NCBI GenBank assembly: GCA_037965595.1
Contig: CP150183.1
Span: 1,922,001-1,986,000 of the forward strand
DNA: 64,000 bases
Source of the DNA: Alkalihalobacillus sp. FSL W8-0930
Lineage (GTDB): Bacteria; Bacillota; Bacilli; Bacillales; Bacillaceae_D
Direction of reading: 5' to 3'
This document shows, one piece after another, positions 16,709 to 24,297 of this stretch; position 1 is the first letter of the stretch; every line of letters begins with the position of its first letter. The position numbers were made by a program, and so were the translations under genes. Under the pieces are notes generated by a model. It was given only the letters and a program-made list of their open reading frames with translations, searched no databases and had not been told where the DNA came from.

Positions 16709-16924
16709 TTATTTGATGTGCTTGCGATGTTCTTCTGCAAGAGCTTGAAGTGCTTCCCCGTGATCGGTTCTCTCTTCATAAATCTCTTCTCTTAGAATAT
16801 CCACACCAATTGGTGCATCAATTTTCAATCTGACAAGACCGTCTTCTGTTTTAAGAACTTGGACTTTAATAATGTCAGCGATAATAATCGATTGACCGTC
16901 TTTTCTTCCTAGTGTTAGTGCCAT
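16709..16924 (-). CDS. csrA: Carbon storage regulator CsrA, translational repressor of flagellin
   Basis: 71 residues. CsrA is a dimeric RNA-binding protein that binds GGA motifs. The family pattern is visible: LTLGRKDGQSIIIAD, VRLKIDAP and the RNA-binding Arg45 in DILREEIYEE. The N-terminus differs somewhat from the common MLVLTRK form. The ATG at 16924 has a GGGAGG site and removes an 11-codon upstream extension. It is transcribed from a sigma-D-type promoter and followed directly by hag, so repressor and target share a transcript. FliW, which normally titrates CsrA, is not encoded anywhere in the window. Confidence 0.92.
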   Translation of the reverse strand: MALTLGRKDGQSIIIADIIKVQVLKTEDGLVRLKIDAPIGVDILREEIYEERTDHGEALQALAEEHRKHIK

Positions 16925-16979
16925 TTTCAATCCTCCCTGATCTCCATCATTAATCATCTTCCATGATGTTCTACTTTTT

Positions 16980-17006
16980 ATATCGGAACTTTAATCAAGA
17001 TGTTTA
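16980..17006 (-). promoter_or_regulatory. Sigma-D promoter of the csrA-hag operon
   Basis: The minus strand reads TAAA (17003-17006), 15 bases, then TCCGATAT (16980-16987). The sigma-D consensus is TAAA-N15-GCCGATAT, so spacing is exact and 11 of 12 bases match. Confidence 0.8.
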
Positions 17007-17095
17007 GCATTTCTTTAAAATAATTTTCATTGAAACTAAAACTGTTTTATTGCGTATAATTGGAATACTGAAAAAAGATTGGAGAGACAGGTAAA

Positions 17096-17692
17096 TTGAT
17101 TAAAAACAAAAGTATACTTTTGATGTTTAGCACTTTTTCCTTCTTAGGAATTGTTGGTTGCTCTGACACATCAGCTGAAGATTTAAGTGGCAATGAATTA
17201 ATCGAGCTATTATCAAGTGAGAATACCCCTCAGTTTTATGACGATGAGGAGGTTATGGAAGAATATATAAAAAGTAATGGCCTATCATCTCTTGTTGAAG
17301 TTGACCCACACAATCTTAAAGAAAGTACTTTTTGGTCAATGGACACCCTTAATCAAGATGATAAAATACAAAACTTCTCCTTCTATCTGGATCGTATTGA
17401 TGCAACGTTAAATGAATTAGAGGCTTTAGATTTCTTACATTCGTTCTTCAATAATAATTTTTTGTCCAATTATGATGTTGAAAAGTATAAATATCTACAT
17501 TCTTCAGGCCGAGACGTATATGTCATAGAGTACAAGCAAAAAAATCTTGAGCAACCTATTGAAGAGATACCCAATGTATTCACCGTCAGTTTAGGAGTTG
17601 AAGAAGATCAAGTCGTTAGCTTACGAACAAGTAACAAATCTCCACGTGTAGCTGATATCGTAGAAACATACGACTGGGATTTACCATTTTAA
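17096..17692 (+). CDS. Lipoprotein, unknown function
   Basis: 198 residues starting at TTG, with a lipoprotein signal and lipobox GIVGC (Cys at residue 22). The mature domain is acidic, with alternating helices and strands (DRIDATLNELEALDFLHSFF) and a late conserved-looking YVIEYKQ strand. No domain was recognised. It is divergent from csrA, so the 17 kb intergenic region serves both. GGAG lies about 11 bases upstream, a little far, so the start is not certain. It may be part of the cargo region. Confidence 0.65.
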   Translation: MIKNKSILLMFSTFSFLGIVGCSDTSAEDLSGNELIELLSSENTPQFYDDEEVMEEYIKSNGLSSLVEVDPHNLKESTFWSMDTLNQDDKIQNFSFYLDRIDATLNELEALDFLHSFFNNNFLSNYDVEKYKYLHSSGRDVYVIEYKQKNLEQPIEEIPNVFTVSLGVEEDQVVSLRTSNKSPRVADIVETYDWDLPF

Positions 17693-17802
17693 TATAATCT
17701 CTTAAAAACACGTACTAGGCTATACTTAGAATTTATTAACATTGATCACGAACATACATTCCCATATAATTAGATCTATGATCTATTTAGGGAGTGTTTG
17801 TC

Positions 17803-18171
17803 ATGCCATCGTTTGAGGAGTTAGAAGAGTATAAAACATATCTAAGACGCGGTAATCTAACGTGGGAAGGCAGCAGAATGATGTTGCCAGAACACAAGGT
17901 GCGGATACTCGATAGCAATGAGCGTGACAAGCGAGTCGAAAAACATGAGCTGGATCCAGATGAACTGCAGGAAATTGGATACGTGGTAATGGATGCGCTG
18001 AACTACACTAAAAAGGTACAAATAAATTATTGGGATGATTGGGCTTACCATGAAATTTTGTGTTTTATCTTAAGTGTAAGTAGGGATCAAAAACAAATTA
18101 AAGTGGAAAACGAGAATGGGGACATTGATTATATTCAGGTGGAGTGTCTTCGTACTGTGTTGCTGTTATGA
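17803..18171 (+). CDS. YolD-like protein
   Basis: 122 residues of the YolD family, named for an SPbeta phage gene and often paired with Y-family DNA polymerases (UvrX/YqjW). The signature is RRGNLTWEGSRMMLPEHKVRI near the N-terminus, followed by a beta-rich C-terminal domain with KKVQINYWDDWAYHEI and a DYIQVECL strand. No polymerase gene is next to it here. The ATG at 17803 has a GGGAG site. Its last 74 bases overlap the convergent HEPN-like gene. Function is unknown; a phage-borne copy fits the cargo region. Confidence 0.75.
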   Translation: MPSFEELEEYKTYLRRGNLTWEGSRMMLPEHKVRILDSNERDKRVEKHELDPDELQEIGYVVMDALNYTKKVQINYWDDWAYHEILCFILSVSRDQKQIKVENENGDIDYIQVECLRTVLLL

Positions 18172-18415
18172 AGGTTAAGAGCGTGGATATTAATTTAAAT
18201 TCACTTTCGTTTATAGGTTCAAAGTGGGCTACCTTGTTTCTAATTCGAATTGAATCTTTGAGTAATTTTAAAACATAAGGGGTATACATATCTGAGTATC
18301 GGTTATTAACTTTCCTGACGTTCAAAGCATAATCAAACTCAATTAGATTGTGTCTTTGAATAAGTAATTGATTGATATTGAATAATTTCACATAGGTTTT
18401 TGAGTTTAAAGACAA
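18098..18415 (-). CDS. Small HEPN-like protein, possible Abi-type RNase
   Basis: 105 residues from a TTG start at 18415 that has an outstanding AAGGGAGGTG ribosome site; an ATG 24 codons upstream lacks one. The C-terminal half contains LKLLKDSIRIRNKVAHFEPI, a R-N-x3-H arrangement that matches the HEPN catalytic motif R-x4-H and recalls the C-termini of Abi-like (AbiD/AbiF) proteins. Full Abi proteins are near 300 residues, so this is either a compact HEPN module or a remnant. It overlaps the convergent YolD gene by 74 bases. The strong ribosome site argues that it is expressed. Confidence 0.5.
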   Translation of the reverse strand: MSLNSKTYVKLFNINQLLIQRHNLIEFDYALNVRKVNNRYSDMYTPYVLKLLKDSIRIRNKVAHFEPINESEFKLISTLLTFITATQYEDTPPEYNQCPHSRFPL

Positions 18416-18601
18416 TTGACACCTCCCTTTATATGGTTTCAATGTCATCAGCCAAATACCTTTATTTTTTTGATTTATTACTGACATTTAAATGAGTTTC
18501 TTTTCACATATCTTTCATAAATTATTTATACAATGTAGCCGATCTATATTGTAAACAGTATTCTATTATGAAATACTACAAATAACAGGGGGTGTTTTAA
18601 A

Positions 18602-19063
18602 TTGACTACAATTATGGAAGTTGCAAATTTCTTTCTACAAAAAACAAATCATGAGACAGAAACAGTGATCTCACCTTTAAAATTGCAAAAAGTTTGTTAC
18701 TATGCTCAAGCGTGGTGTCTAGCTTTAAATGGTGTAAGACTGTTTGATGACGAATTTGTTGCATGGCCACATGGACCTGTAAACGAGGATCTTTACCATA
18801 AGTACAAAGATTACAAATGGAGACCGATTGACTTTCCAGAGGATTTTGATGACAGTGTTCTTTCTCTTCAGGAAAGAAACTACTTGAACGATGTTTGGGA
18901 GTTATACGGAAAGTATGACGCAAAGTACTTAGAGGACCTTACACATCAGGAGTTACCTTGGCAAGAAGCTAGAGAGGGTTATCCAGAAGGTCATCATTGT
19001 AGCGTTGTAATTAGAGAAGAAACAATGCGCAACTATTATAGAGAGTTGCTTGCTGATGGCTAA
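18602..19063 (+). CDS. Panacea-domain (DUF4065, SocA-like) antitoxin
   Basis: 153 residues. The Panacea layout is plain: VANFFLQKTN, then LKLQKVCYYAQAWCLALNG, then EFVAWPHGPVNEDLYHKYK, with a helical C-terminus. In Caulobacter SocA the domain acts as a proteolytic adaptor or antitoxin; in many phages it neutralises a downstream toxin. TTG start with a GGGGGTG site. The end overlaps the next gene by eight bases, the usual coupling in a toxin-antitoxin pair. Confidence 0.85.
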   Translation: MTTIMEVANFFLQKTNHETETVISPLKLQKVCYYAQAWCLALNGVRLFDDEFVAWPHGPVNEDLYHKYKDYKWRPIDFPEDFDDSVLSLQERNYLNDVWELYGKYDAKYLEDLTHQELPWQEAREGYPEGHHCSVVIREETMRNYYRELLADG

Positions 19064-19496
19064 AAGGATCAAAGTAAGCAACCCAAAAAATCAAAACAAA
19101 ATATCTGGAAAAACAATTTCTGATAAAGCGTTAGAAGTGAGGAATCCAGGACATAACACAAACGATTTGGCTCCTCACTTCTCATTCAAACATGCTTGTA
19201 ATCATCATTTCCAACTATCAGATTGGCAATCTATTGAATTAGCTGAGCTAATAGAGTGCTTTAGAAAGCTCGAAAGTCAGAGTTGGACAAACATAATGAA
19301 ACAAAGTAAAAGAGGTCTTGGATACTGCAAGGTGGATCCTAAAACTTTCAGTAAATCTTTACCTGAATACATATCGCCGGAACATACAATAATTGAATTA
19401 AGAGTAAACAAAAAAGCTAGATTGTTTGGTTATAGATGGGAAAATGTTTTTCATATTATCTGGTTCGACCGAAATCATGATGTATATCCTATGTAA
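19056..19496 (+). CDS. Probable toxin partner of the Panacea antitoxin
   Basis: 146 residues. The C-terminus IELRVNKKARLFGYRWENVFHIIWFDRNHDVYP is cut here to its core, RLFGYRWENVFHIIWF, which has the strand pattern and the terminal D-x-N-H-x-V-Y-P ending seen in a toxin family that often follows Panacea genes. The first about 35 residues are basic and probably disordered (SNPKNQNKISGKTI). I chose the ATG at 19056, inside the end of the antitoxin frame. A strong terminator closes the pair. The biochemical target cannot be told from sequence. Confidence 0.7.
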   Translation: MAKRIKVSNPKNQNKISGKTISDKALEVRNPGHNTNDLAPHFSFKHACNHHFQLSDWQSIELAELIECFRKLESQSWTNIMKQSKRGLGYCKVDPKTFSKSLPEYISPEHTIIELRVNKKARLFGYRWENVFHIIWFDRNHDVYPM

Positions 19497-19500
19497 ATAA

Positions 19501-19535
19501 AAACGGCCCACCTTATTAAAAGGTTGGGCCGTTTT
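19501..19535. terminator. Bidirectional terminator between toxin and endolysin genes
   Basis: AAACGGCCCACCT / AGGTTGGGCCGTTTT forms a long G+C-rich stem with A runs on one side and T runs on the other. It serves both convergent transcripts and marks the end of the phage late operon. Confidence 0.88.
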
Positions 19536-19538
19536 ACT

Positions 19539-20636
19539 TTAGTTTATTACTTTATCTAGTTCTCTATAAGTGTTAGGTCCTGCGACCCCATCCACTTCAC
19601 GAGGCAAATATACTTTTTGGAAACGTGTCACAGCATCTTCAGTCTTTTTACCAAAGTCATTATCAACGGAACTGACTTTGAAGTTAGCTGCATTTAAAGC
19701 TGTCTGAAGCAAACCTACGTCATTTCCTTTACTGCCACGTCTAAGCGTAGCAGACGGCAAAGAATATTTTTTCTTAGAGGGCTTTGGTGCAGGAGTAGAC
19801 TCTACCTTCCCATCAAACTCAACAAATTGTGTGTTGGCTGTGATGTAGAGACCTGAGATCAGCTGATACATTTTTGAACCGTTTACCGTAAGCTCACGAG
19901 CAACCGTGAAGGCTTCACCTTTAGACACTTGGAATGACTTTGAATTCCAATCAGCCTTGTCGTATACCCATAGCTTGTCTGCTTTTACACGTAATAGTGA
20001 TTTACCGACATCATCTGATTTAACCGGTGCAGATGGTTGTACCGGCGTACTTGGTACATTTCCGTTTGATTTAGGAACAGTAACGCTGTAGAAATTACAA
20101 ATACCTACCAGCAATGCCTGAGCATATGCTTCATCAAACGCAGGTGTAAGCATCCATTTACGTGCTTCCGGATTCGAAAAGAAATCACCTTCCGTAAGAA
20201 TGGCCAGCATGTTTTTGTATGTGGCTCTCAACACACCAAAGTTAGCTCGTTTTACGCCACGGTTTGGTTTCTTTAATCCTGCAACCAGGGCAGATTGTAC
20301 AGCTTGTGCAATGGCCAGTGATGCATGACTATCCGTATGGATAAAGGTTTCCGTACCAGTAACGCTGGTGTCGCTGTGTGCATTTGAATGGATAGAACAG
20401 AATAAATCCGCCTTCGCCCTTACCGCATTCGCTCCACGTTGAGACAAGCTTAAGTCATTTGGACTGTTGATATCGCAAGAGTACATGGTACGAAAGCCAG
20501 CATCCTTCAGCTTTTTATCTAACAGTCTGGCCACGTTACGGTTGCTTAAATACTCGTAGTAAGTAGGATTACTCCCAGCACGTTTACCTGGTGTATTCTT
20601 TGCGTGACCTGGATCGATACAAATTAATTTACTCAT
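19539..20636 (-). CDS. Phage endolysin, N-acetylmuramoyl-L-alanine amidase (Amidase_3) with SH3b and peptidoglycan-binding domains
   Basis: 365 residues, last gene of the late operon. The Amidase_3 catalytic domain (1-180) shows the zinc ligands His11 in DPGH, Glu28 in YEYLSNR and the His of SIHSNAH, plus the catalytic Glu in ILTEGDFF. A linker with Pro-rich stretches leads to an SH3-like domain (about 215-280) and a C-terminal PG_binding_1 domain (LRRGSKGNDVGLLQTALNA). It cuts the bond between muramic acid and the peptide, releasing phage progeny. No signal peptide is present, so the holin just upstream is needed for export. Confidence 0.93.
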   Translation of the reverse strand: MSKLICIDPGHAKNTPGKRAGSNPTYYEYLSNRNVARLLDKKLKDAGFRTMYSCDINSPNDLSLSQRGANAVRAKADLFCSIHSNAHSDTSVTGTETFIHTDSHASLAIAQAVQSALVAGLKKPNRGVKRANFGVLRATYKNMLAILTEGDFFSNPEARKWMLTPAFDEAYAQALLVGICNFYSVTVPKSNGNVPSTPVQPSAPVKSDDVGKSLLRVKADKLWVYDKADWNSKSFQVSKGEAFTVARELTVNGSKMYQLISGLYITANTQFVEFDGKVESTPAPKPSKKKYSLPSATLRRGSKGNDVGLLQTALNAANFKVSSVDNDFGKKTEDAVTRFQKVYLPREVDGVAGPNTYRELDKVIN

Positions 20637-20637
20637 G

Positions 20638-20904
20638 TTAATTTACCTCCTTAGATTGTCCATCGCGATGTTTAAATAATTCAAATAAACCTGTACCTGA
20701 CAACCCTGCAAAACCACCGGCCCATAACCTTAAGACCAAATCCATTTCAGTGAATGGTGTAGCAAGAGCTCCTACAAATAAGCCGATCCCAAATGAAATT
20801 AGAGGTAGTAGATTTACCTTGATATTGACTGCCTTTTTAAGTACCTGGATAAGCGCCAGAACCACCGGTGCAAGAACCGAGGCAAACAACAAAACTTCTT
20901 CCAC
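20638..20904 (-). CDS. Phage holin
   Basis: 88 residues with two hydrophobic helices (about 3-22 and 32-52), a third weaker one (66-80) and a short charged tail (FKHRDGQSKEVN). It lies one base upstream of the endolysin, which sets its role: pore formation at lysis. The layout resembles the A118-type holins of Listeria and Bacillus phages. A GGGAGAT-type site precedes the ATG. Confidence 0.82.
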   Translation of the reverse strand: MEEVLLFASVLAPVVLALIQVLKKAVNIKVNLLPLISFGIGLFVGALATPFTEMDLVLRLWAGGFAGLSGTGLFELFKHRDGQSKEVN

Positions 20905-20920
20905 ATCATCATCTCCCTAA

Positions 20921-20953
20921 TAAAAATAGCCACCCTGAGTCTCACAGGATGGC
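20921..20953 (-). terminator. Terminator hairpin between xhlA and holin genes
   Basis: Minus strand: the stem AGCCATCCTG/CAGGGTGGCT with a 7-base loop, followed by ATTTTTATT. It would attenuate holin and endolysin transcription relative to upstream genes. Confidence 0.7.
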
Positions 20954-21286
20954 TTAACTTGATAATAATTCAATTAATGCGGCTACAGCACCGCCACTAC
21001 CAACAGCTATTCCGACAATCTTCCATACCTGTTGCTGTGTAAAAGCATTTCTTTCTCTTTGCGCCTTTCGTGAAACAACGTCATTCTGCAGTACGTGGTC
21101 AATCAATTTTTGGGATAGGTCCTGTTGCTTACCGCTCTCTTTCAAAACGGTATTTTCAGTATCTGTTAATTTATTTCGAATTTCTCCATTCAAGCGTTCT
21201 TGTTGAATTCTATAATCCTCAAGCGATTGTAATCGCAATTCGTGGTTGTCCAAAGTTTCTTGCACACCCATCGCCTCCTCTGGCAT
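20954..21286 (-). CDS. xhlA: XhlA-like haemolysin family lysis protein
   Basis: 110 residues: an N-terminal coiled coil (LDNHELRLQSLEDYRIQQER onward) and one C-terminal transmembrane helix (VGIAVGSGGAVAALIELL). This is the layout of PBSX XhlA, which acts with the holin in host lysis. The ATG at 21286 has an AGAGGAGGGGG site, ruling out a 12-codon longer start. Position upstream of holin and amidase matches PBSX. Confidence 0.82.
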   Translation of the reverse strand: MPEEAMGVQETLDNHELRLQSLEDYRIQQERLNGEIRNKLTDTENTVLKESGKQQDLSQKLIDHVLQNDVVSRKAQRERNAFTQQQVWKIVGIAVGSGGAVAALIELLSS

Positions 21287-21313
21287 GTTCCCCCTCCTCT
21301 GTGAAATTATTAG

Positions 21314-21413
21314 CGGGAGCATGTACTCATGTATGATCCCGTTTTTTCGATTAAGCTAGAATAACACCCGCCCTCTGTCGGGTGTAGGGGAGCCATACAC
21401 TCCCCGTTTTTTT
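21314..21413 (+). other. Three hairpins in a row, two with plus-strand T tracts
   Basis: CGGGA/TCCCG (21314-21341, followed by six T), ACACCCG/CGGGTGT (21364-21385) and GGGGA/TCCCC (21387-21405, followed by seven T). On the plus strand the first and third look like Rho-independent terminators, although all genes here lie on the minus strand. Confidence 0.6.
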
Positions 21414-21675
21414 ATCTATGAAAATGTCTTTGAATGGCAGCGAAATCCTTGCCTGACGTAAAATCAATAATTCGAATACCTTGCGCAAATCTGTGCTGCA
21501 GCTTCTCATCATACGTTTTCTTGTAATAAGCTAATTTTGAGTCGATGTTCATAGTTGGATTAATGATGATTTCCGGTTCAGGGAAACCATCCATTTCAAC
21601 AAGTACTGCAACACAATTGCCTGCCTTTTTAGCTTCTAAGAAGCACTTTTCCATTTCTGTTACGTGTATATCCAT
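21412..21675 (-). CDS. Phage protein, unknown function
   Basis: 87 residues, cytosolic, mixed alpha/beta: KCFLEAKKAGNCVAVLVEMD, then PEIIINPTMN, then YYKKTYDEKLQHRF and a terminal helix. Small proteins of this shape occur after the tail-fibre genes of Bacillus phages, but I know no function. A GGAGGTGATAAAGAG ribosome site precedes the ATG. It is in the late operon, between the XkdX-like gene and the lysis cassette. Confidence 0.7.
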   Translation of the reverse strand: MDIHVTEMEKCFLEAKKAGNCVAVLVEMDGFPEPEIIINPTMNIDSKLAYYKKTYDEKLQHRFAQGIRIIDFTSGKDFAAIQRHFHR

Positions 21676-21697
21676 CTCTTTATCACCTCCAACTCAA

Positions 21698-21724
21698 AAT
21701 AAAAGAAGCCTATTTCTAGGCTTC
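21698..21724 (-). terminator. Terminator after the XkdX-like gene
   Basis: The stem GAAGCCTA/TAGGCTTC with a 4-base loop, followed on the minus strand by TTTTATTTT. The stop codon of the upstream gene lies within the stem. Confidence 0.8.
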
Positions 21725-21925
21725 GGTTTCGGACTCTTCAGGATCTCCGTCTTCAATTGGATCTTCACCCGGAGCCGGTTCTTGTTCTTGGACTGGATCA
21801 GGCTGCGACGGATTCAGTTCATCCTCACGCCCTAACATTGTAGCAACCTGTACACGGCAGTGTTCGGGTACATCCATTAGGTCATAACGACCAATAGATA
21901 CCATAATGCTGTAAAAACTATTCAT
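21716..21925 (-). CDS. XkdX-like phage protein
   Basis: 69 residues. The N-terminal half, FYSIMVSIGRYDLMDVPEHC, matches the XkdX pattern (a short aromatic helix, then D-V-P-x-H). The C-terminal 35 residues are a Pro/Glu/Asp-rich tail (PDPVQEQEPAPGEDP). XkdX-like proteins sit just after the tail-fibre genes of PBSX-type phages. The ATG at 21925 has a GGAGGAG site; the frame overlaps its upstream neighbour by eight bases. Confidence 0.75.
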   Translation of the reverse strand: MNSFYSIMVSIGRYDLMDVPEHCRVQVATMLGREDELNPSQPDPVQEQEPAPGEDPIEDGDPEESETEA

Positions 21926-22238
21926 TCGTTTCTCCTCCAATTTTAGCCTCTAAATCAGCTAGTTTAGTTTCTAATTCTGTAATTCGTTTTTGGTCTTCAC
22001 TACTTTGGATCACCAAATACCCAACAGCTTCACCTAATGCATCGTTATCGAGAACCACTCCTCCGAGAGTTGCTCCCAGTCCTTCTGTATCAAGTATCAC
22101 AGCACCAAGTGCAACTCCAACATTTTCTGCATCGATTAAAAAAGGAAGGCGTTCGCCCTCCTCCGTTTCTGTGCTTATTCCCTTTTGATTAAGTAATTCA
22201 ATGATGACTTCTAAGCCTAACGAAGGTTGGTTGCTCAT
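21918..22238 (-). CDS. Phage protein with an internal Gly-rich repeat and C-terminal coiled coil
   Basis: 106 residues. The centre has three turns of an imperfect 15-residue repeat: NVGVALGAVILDTEG, LGATLGGVVLDNDA and LGEAVGYLVIQ. The end (ITELETKLADLEAKIG) is a coiled coil, which suggests oligomerisation. It follows the large fibre-type protein by one base and is probably a tail accessory or chaperone. No family was recognised. Confidence 0.6.
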   Translation of the reverse strand: MSNQPSLGLEVIIELLNQKGISTETEEGERLPFLIDAENVGVALGAVILDTEGLGATLGGVVLDNDALGEAVGYLVIQSSEDQKRITELETKLADLEAKIGGETNE

Positions 22239-22239
22239 A

Positions 22240-24279
22240 TTATACTCCTTTCAACTGACGAACGAGTTTTACGACCTCTGCCAGCATTAGTTCATGTGCA
22301 GTTACCTGTTGCTTAGTATCTGTATTTCTTTCAACCTCTTTTTCGAAAGCAGACTTAAAGCTTGATTGATAAGTTACACTGGCTTTAGATAAAGTAGTTG
22401 TAAGTGTATGCTTATCTAAAACAATATAGGTAACAGTGTAAGTGGATTGTTCGTCATATTCAGATACAGGTATTCTTGCTAATTGTGTACCCGCTGAGTT
22501 CACATGATTATTACTGATGTTCCACTTCTTATCTAAAACACCGTCTCTATAGACCCCTACAATATATTTGTCTCGATACTTCAACTTAGAAGCACCATCG
22601 CTCACACTTTTTTGATTGATTAAAAATTCTCCGCTAGCGCGAACAGGATTAACGATTTCCTTAGTAATTATTCCTTCTTCTATCTCAATTAAGTTACTAC
22701 CTCCATGTAAGCTTATTTCGCCTTCTTCACTTAATGAACGTTCAATTGGAACTGCGAGTTCATAATGAACGAGAAATGGGTTATCTCTAAAGAAGTTATT
22801 CACTTGTTCATTAGTTGGAGTAACACCATCAACAAAGCCTGTACGTTCATTAGGAATAGTTATAGAAAAACTACTATCATTATGAAACAAGGCTGAAAAT
22901 GGTTTATTTTGATCTTTGTCGCTGTACACAGAACCACTATTAGTATCATGGGCGAATACATTGGGTGTACTACCCTTTGCCTCTTGGAAAAGAGAGAAGT
23001 CTACAGGTTTTATTCTTTTAAAACCGATCCCTTCTTCCATAACTCTCATAGATTTAGAACCATCAATCATCCCACTTTTCATCCTTTGAATTGAAACATA
23101 ATTCCCATTCTTTTTATAAATACTATCGCGAACCGTTCCGTCTGAAGATGAGCCTAGAAGAGTGTCCGAAAAGTAAAGATAATCATTATTTTGTGGTTGG
23201 AAAGAAATCATCCTAGAACCAATTGTTAAACTGAAGTTTGTAAATGAATACGTACCTGGAGTCGATAAACTAGAAAGCCTAATTTCAAGATATTTTGTAC
23301 CAGGTAAAGTCTTAAACGTTCCTCTACTCGCTCCAGTGCTCACATAAGCACTTTCATCATTGGATGCTGCATTTTTATGATAAGCTATTACTCCATTATT
23401 AGTACCATCAGTCTCAACATCGCATTGCAATGTGTATACCTGATTAGGTACAGCTGGTATATGAAATCTAGCAAACTGATCGGTGCCATTGGAAATGAAT
23501 TTCAGTTCATAAGGCATCAAACTGATGATATCTTTAGTTTCTAGCCGCGAAGTAAAACTATCAGGAAAAGCAGGGAGTAGATTTTTTCCTTTTTTCACTA
23601 CCACCGGATTGCGTACATGTTGAACACCTTCAATAAACGGATACCTTTCACCTAATTTTGATTCTGTAAGTAACAGAGCTTCAGAATACTCAGATTGAGT
23701 GAGCTCAAAAAGTGTTATTTTTTCAAAGCTTATAAGTTCTTTAAGTTGAGCAGTATCAATCCTTAAATATAATTCATTCTCACCATTACTAATGAATAAA
23801 ATTTTGCTTTGAACCGGTATCCCACCTCTTACAGTTGGTGTTGCTTCGTGAATGGTAGTTCCATTAAACCCATCTTTACGAATCTGTACTCTACCATTTG
23901 TTAAACAATTTAGAAGATACGGTTTGTTAGCTTTCAATTTCAATTTAAAGTACTGCATTTGCCAATCGCCTTCTGGCATAATTTTTATTGAATGAGCAGT
24001 GGTTTCCCATTTACCTGAATGTCTCACCCATCTTTCTGATAAAAAGTTAGGTAACAGGTTTACTCTCGTCTGTCCTGTGATCAAAAAATCAACTGGCCCC
24101 GGTTGCTCACTCTCTACAAGATTTAATCCATGCTTTAAAGGTGCGGTGATCGCATCCTGAGAACGAAGCTGATCGGCAATCTTTTCGTCGCGTTCCTTTA
24201 ACTCATTTTGTCGCTTATTGAAGTCATCTGCATAAGCTGCAGTATCAGTTGTAAATGGCGTAACCTCAGGTAGTTTCAT
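22240..24279 (-). CDS. Large tail-fibre or receptor-binding protein
   Basis: 679 residues, beta-rich. The N-terminal 45 residues form a helical attachment region (DDFNKRQNELKERDEKIADQL). Two jelly-roll-like modules follow (around 60-210 and 230-380; each starts with a NLLP or NLLPAFPD segment and ends in a carbohydrate-binding-like strand set). The last 40 residues are a coiled coil (VERNTDTKQQVTAHELMLAE). The place between the baseplate and lysis genes fits a host-recognition protein. I see no enzymatic motif. The repeated NLLP modules suggest domain duplication. Confidence 0.72.
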   Translation of the reverse strand: MKLPEVTPFTTDTAAYADDFNKRQNELKERDEKIADQLRSQDAITAPLKHGLNLVESEQPGPVDFLITGQTRVNLLPNFLSERWVRHSGKWETTAHSIKIMPEGDWQMQYFKLKLKANKPYLLNCLTNGRVQIRKDGFNGTTIHEATPTVRGGIPVQSKILFISNGENELYLRIDTAQLKELISFEKITLFELTQSEYSEALLLTESKLGERYPFIEGVQHVRNPVVVKKGKNLLPAFPDSFTSRLETKDIISLMPYELKFISNGTDQFARFHIPAVPNQVYTLQCDVETDGTNNGVIAYHKNAASNDESAYVSTGASRGTFKTLPGTKYLEIRLSSLSTPGTYSFTNFSLTIGSRMISFQPQNNDYLYFSDTLLGSSSDGTVRDSIYKKNGNYVSIQRMKSGMIDGSKSMRVMEEGIGFKRIKPVDFSLFQEAKGSTPNVFAHDTNSGSVYSDKDQNKPFSALFHNDSSFSITIPNERTGFVDGVTPTNEQVNNFFRDNPFLVHYELAVPIERSLSEEGEISLHGGSNLIEIEEGIITKEIVNPVRASGEFLINQKSVSDGASKLKYRDKYIVGVYRDGVLDKKWNISNNHVNSAGTQLARIPVSEYDEQSTYTVTYIVLDKHTLTTTLSKASVTYQSSFKSAFEKEVERNTDTKQQVTAHELMLAEVVKLVRQLKGV

Positions 24280-24297
24280 AGCTTTTCATCTCCTTTC

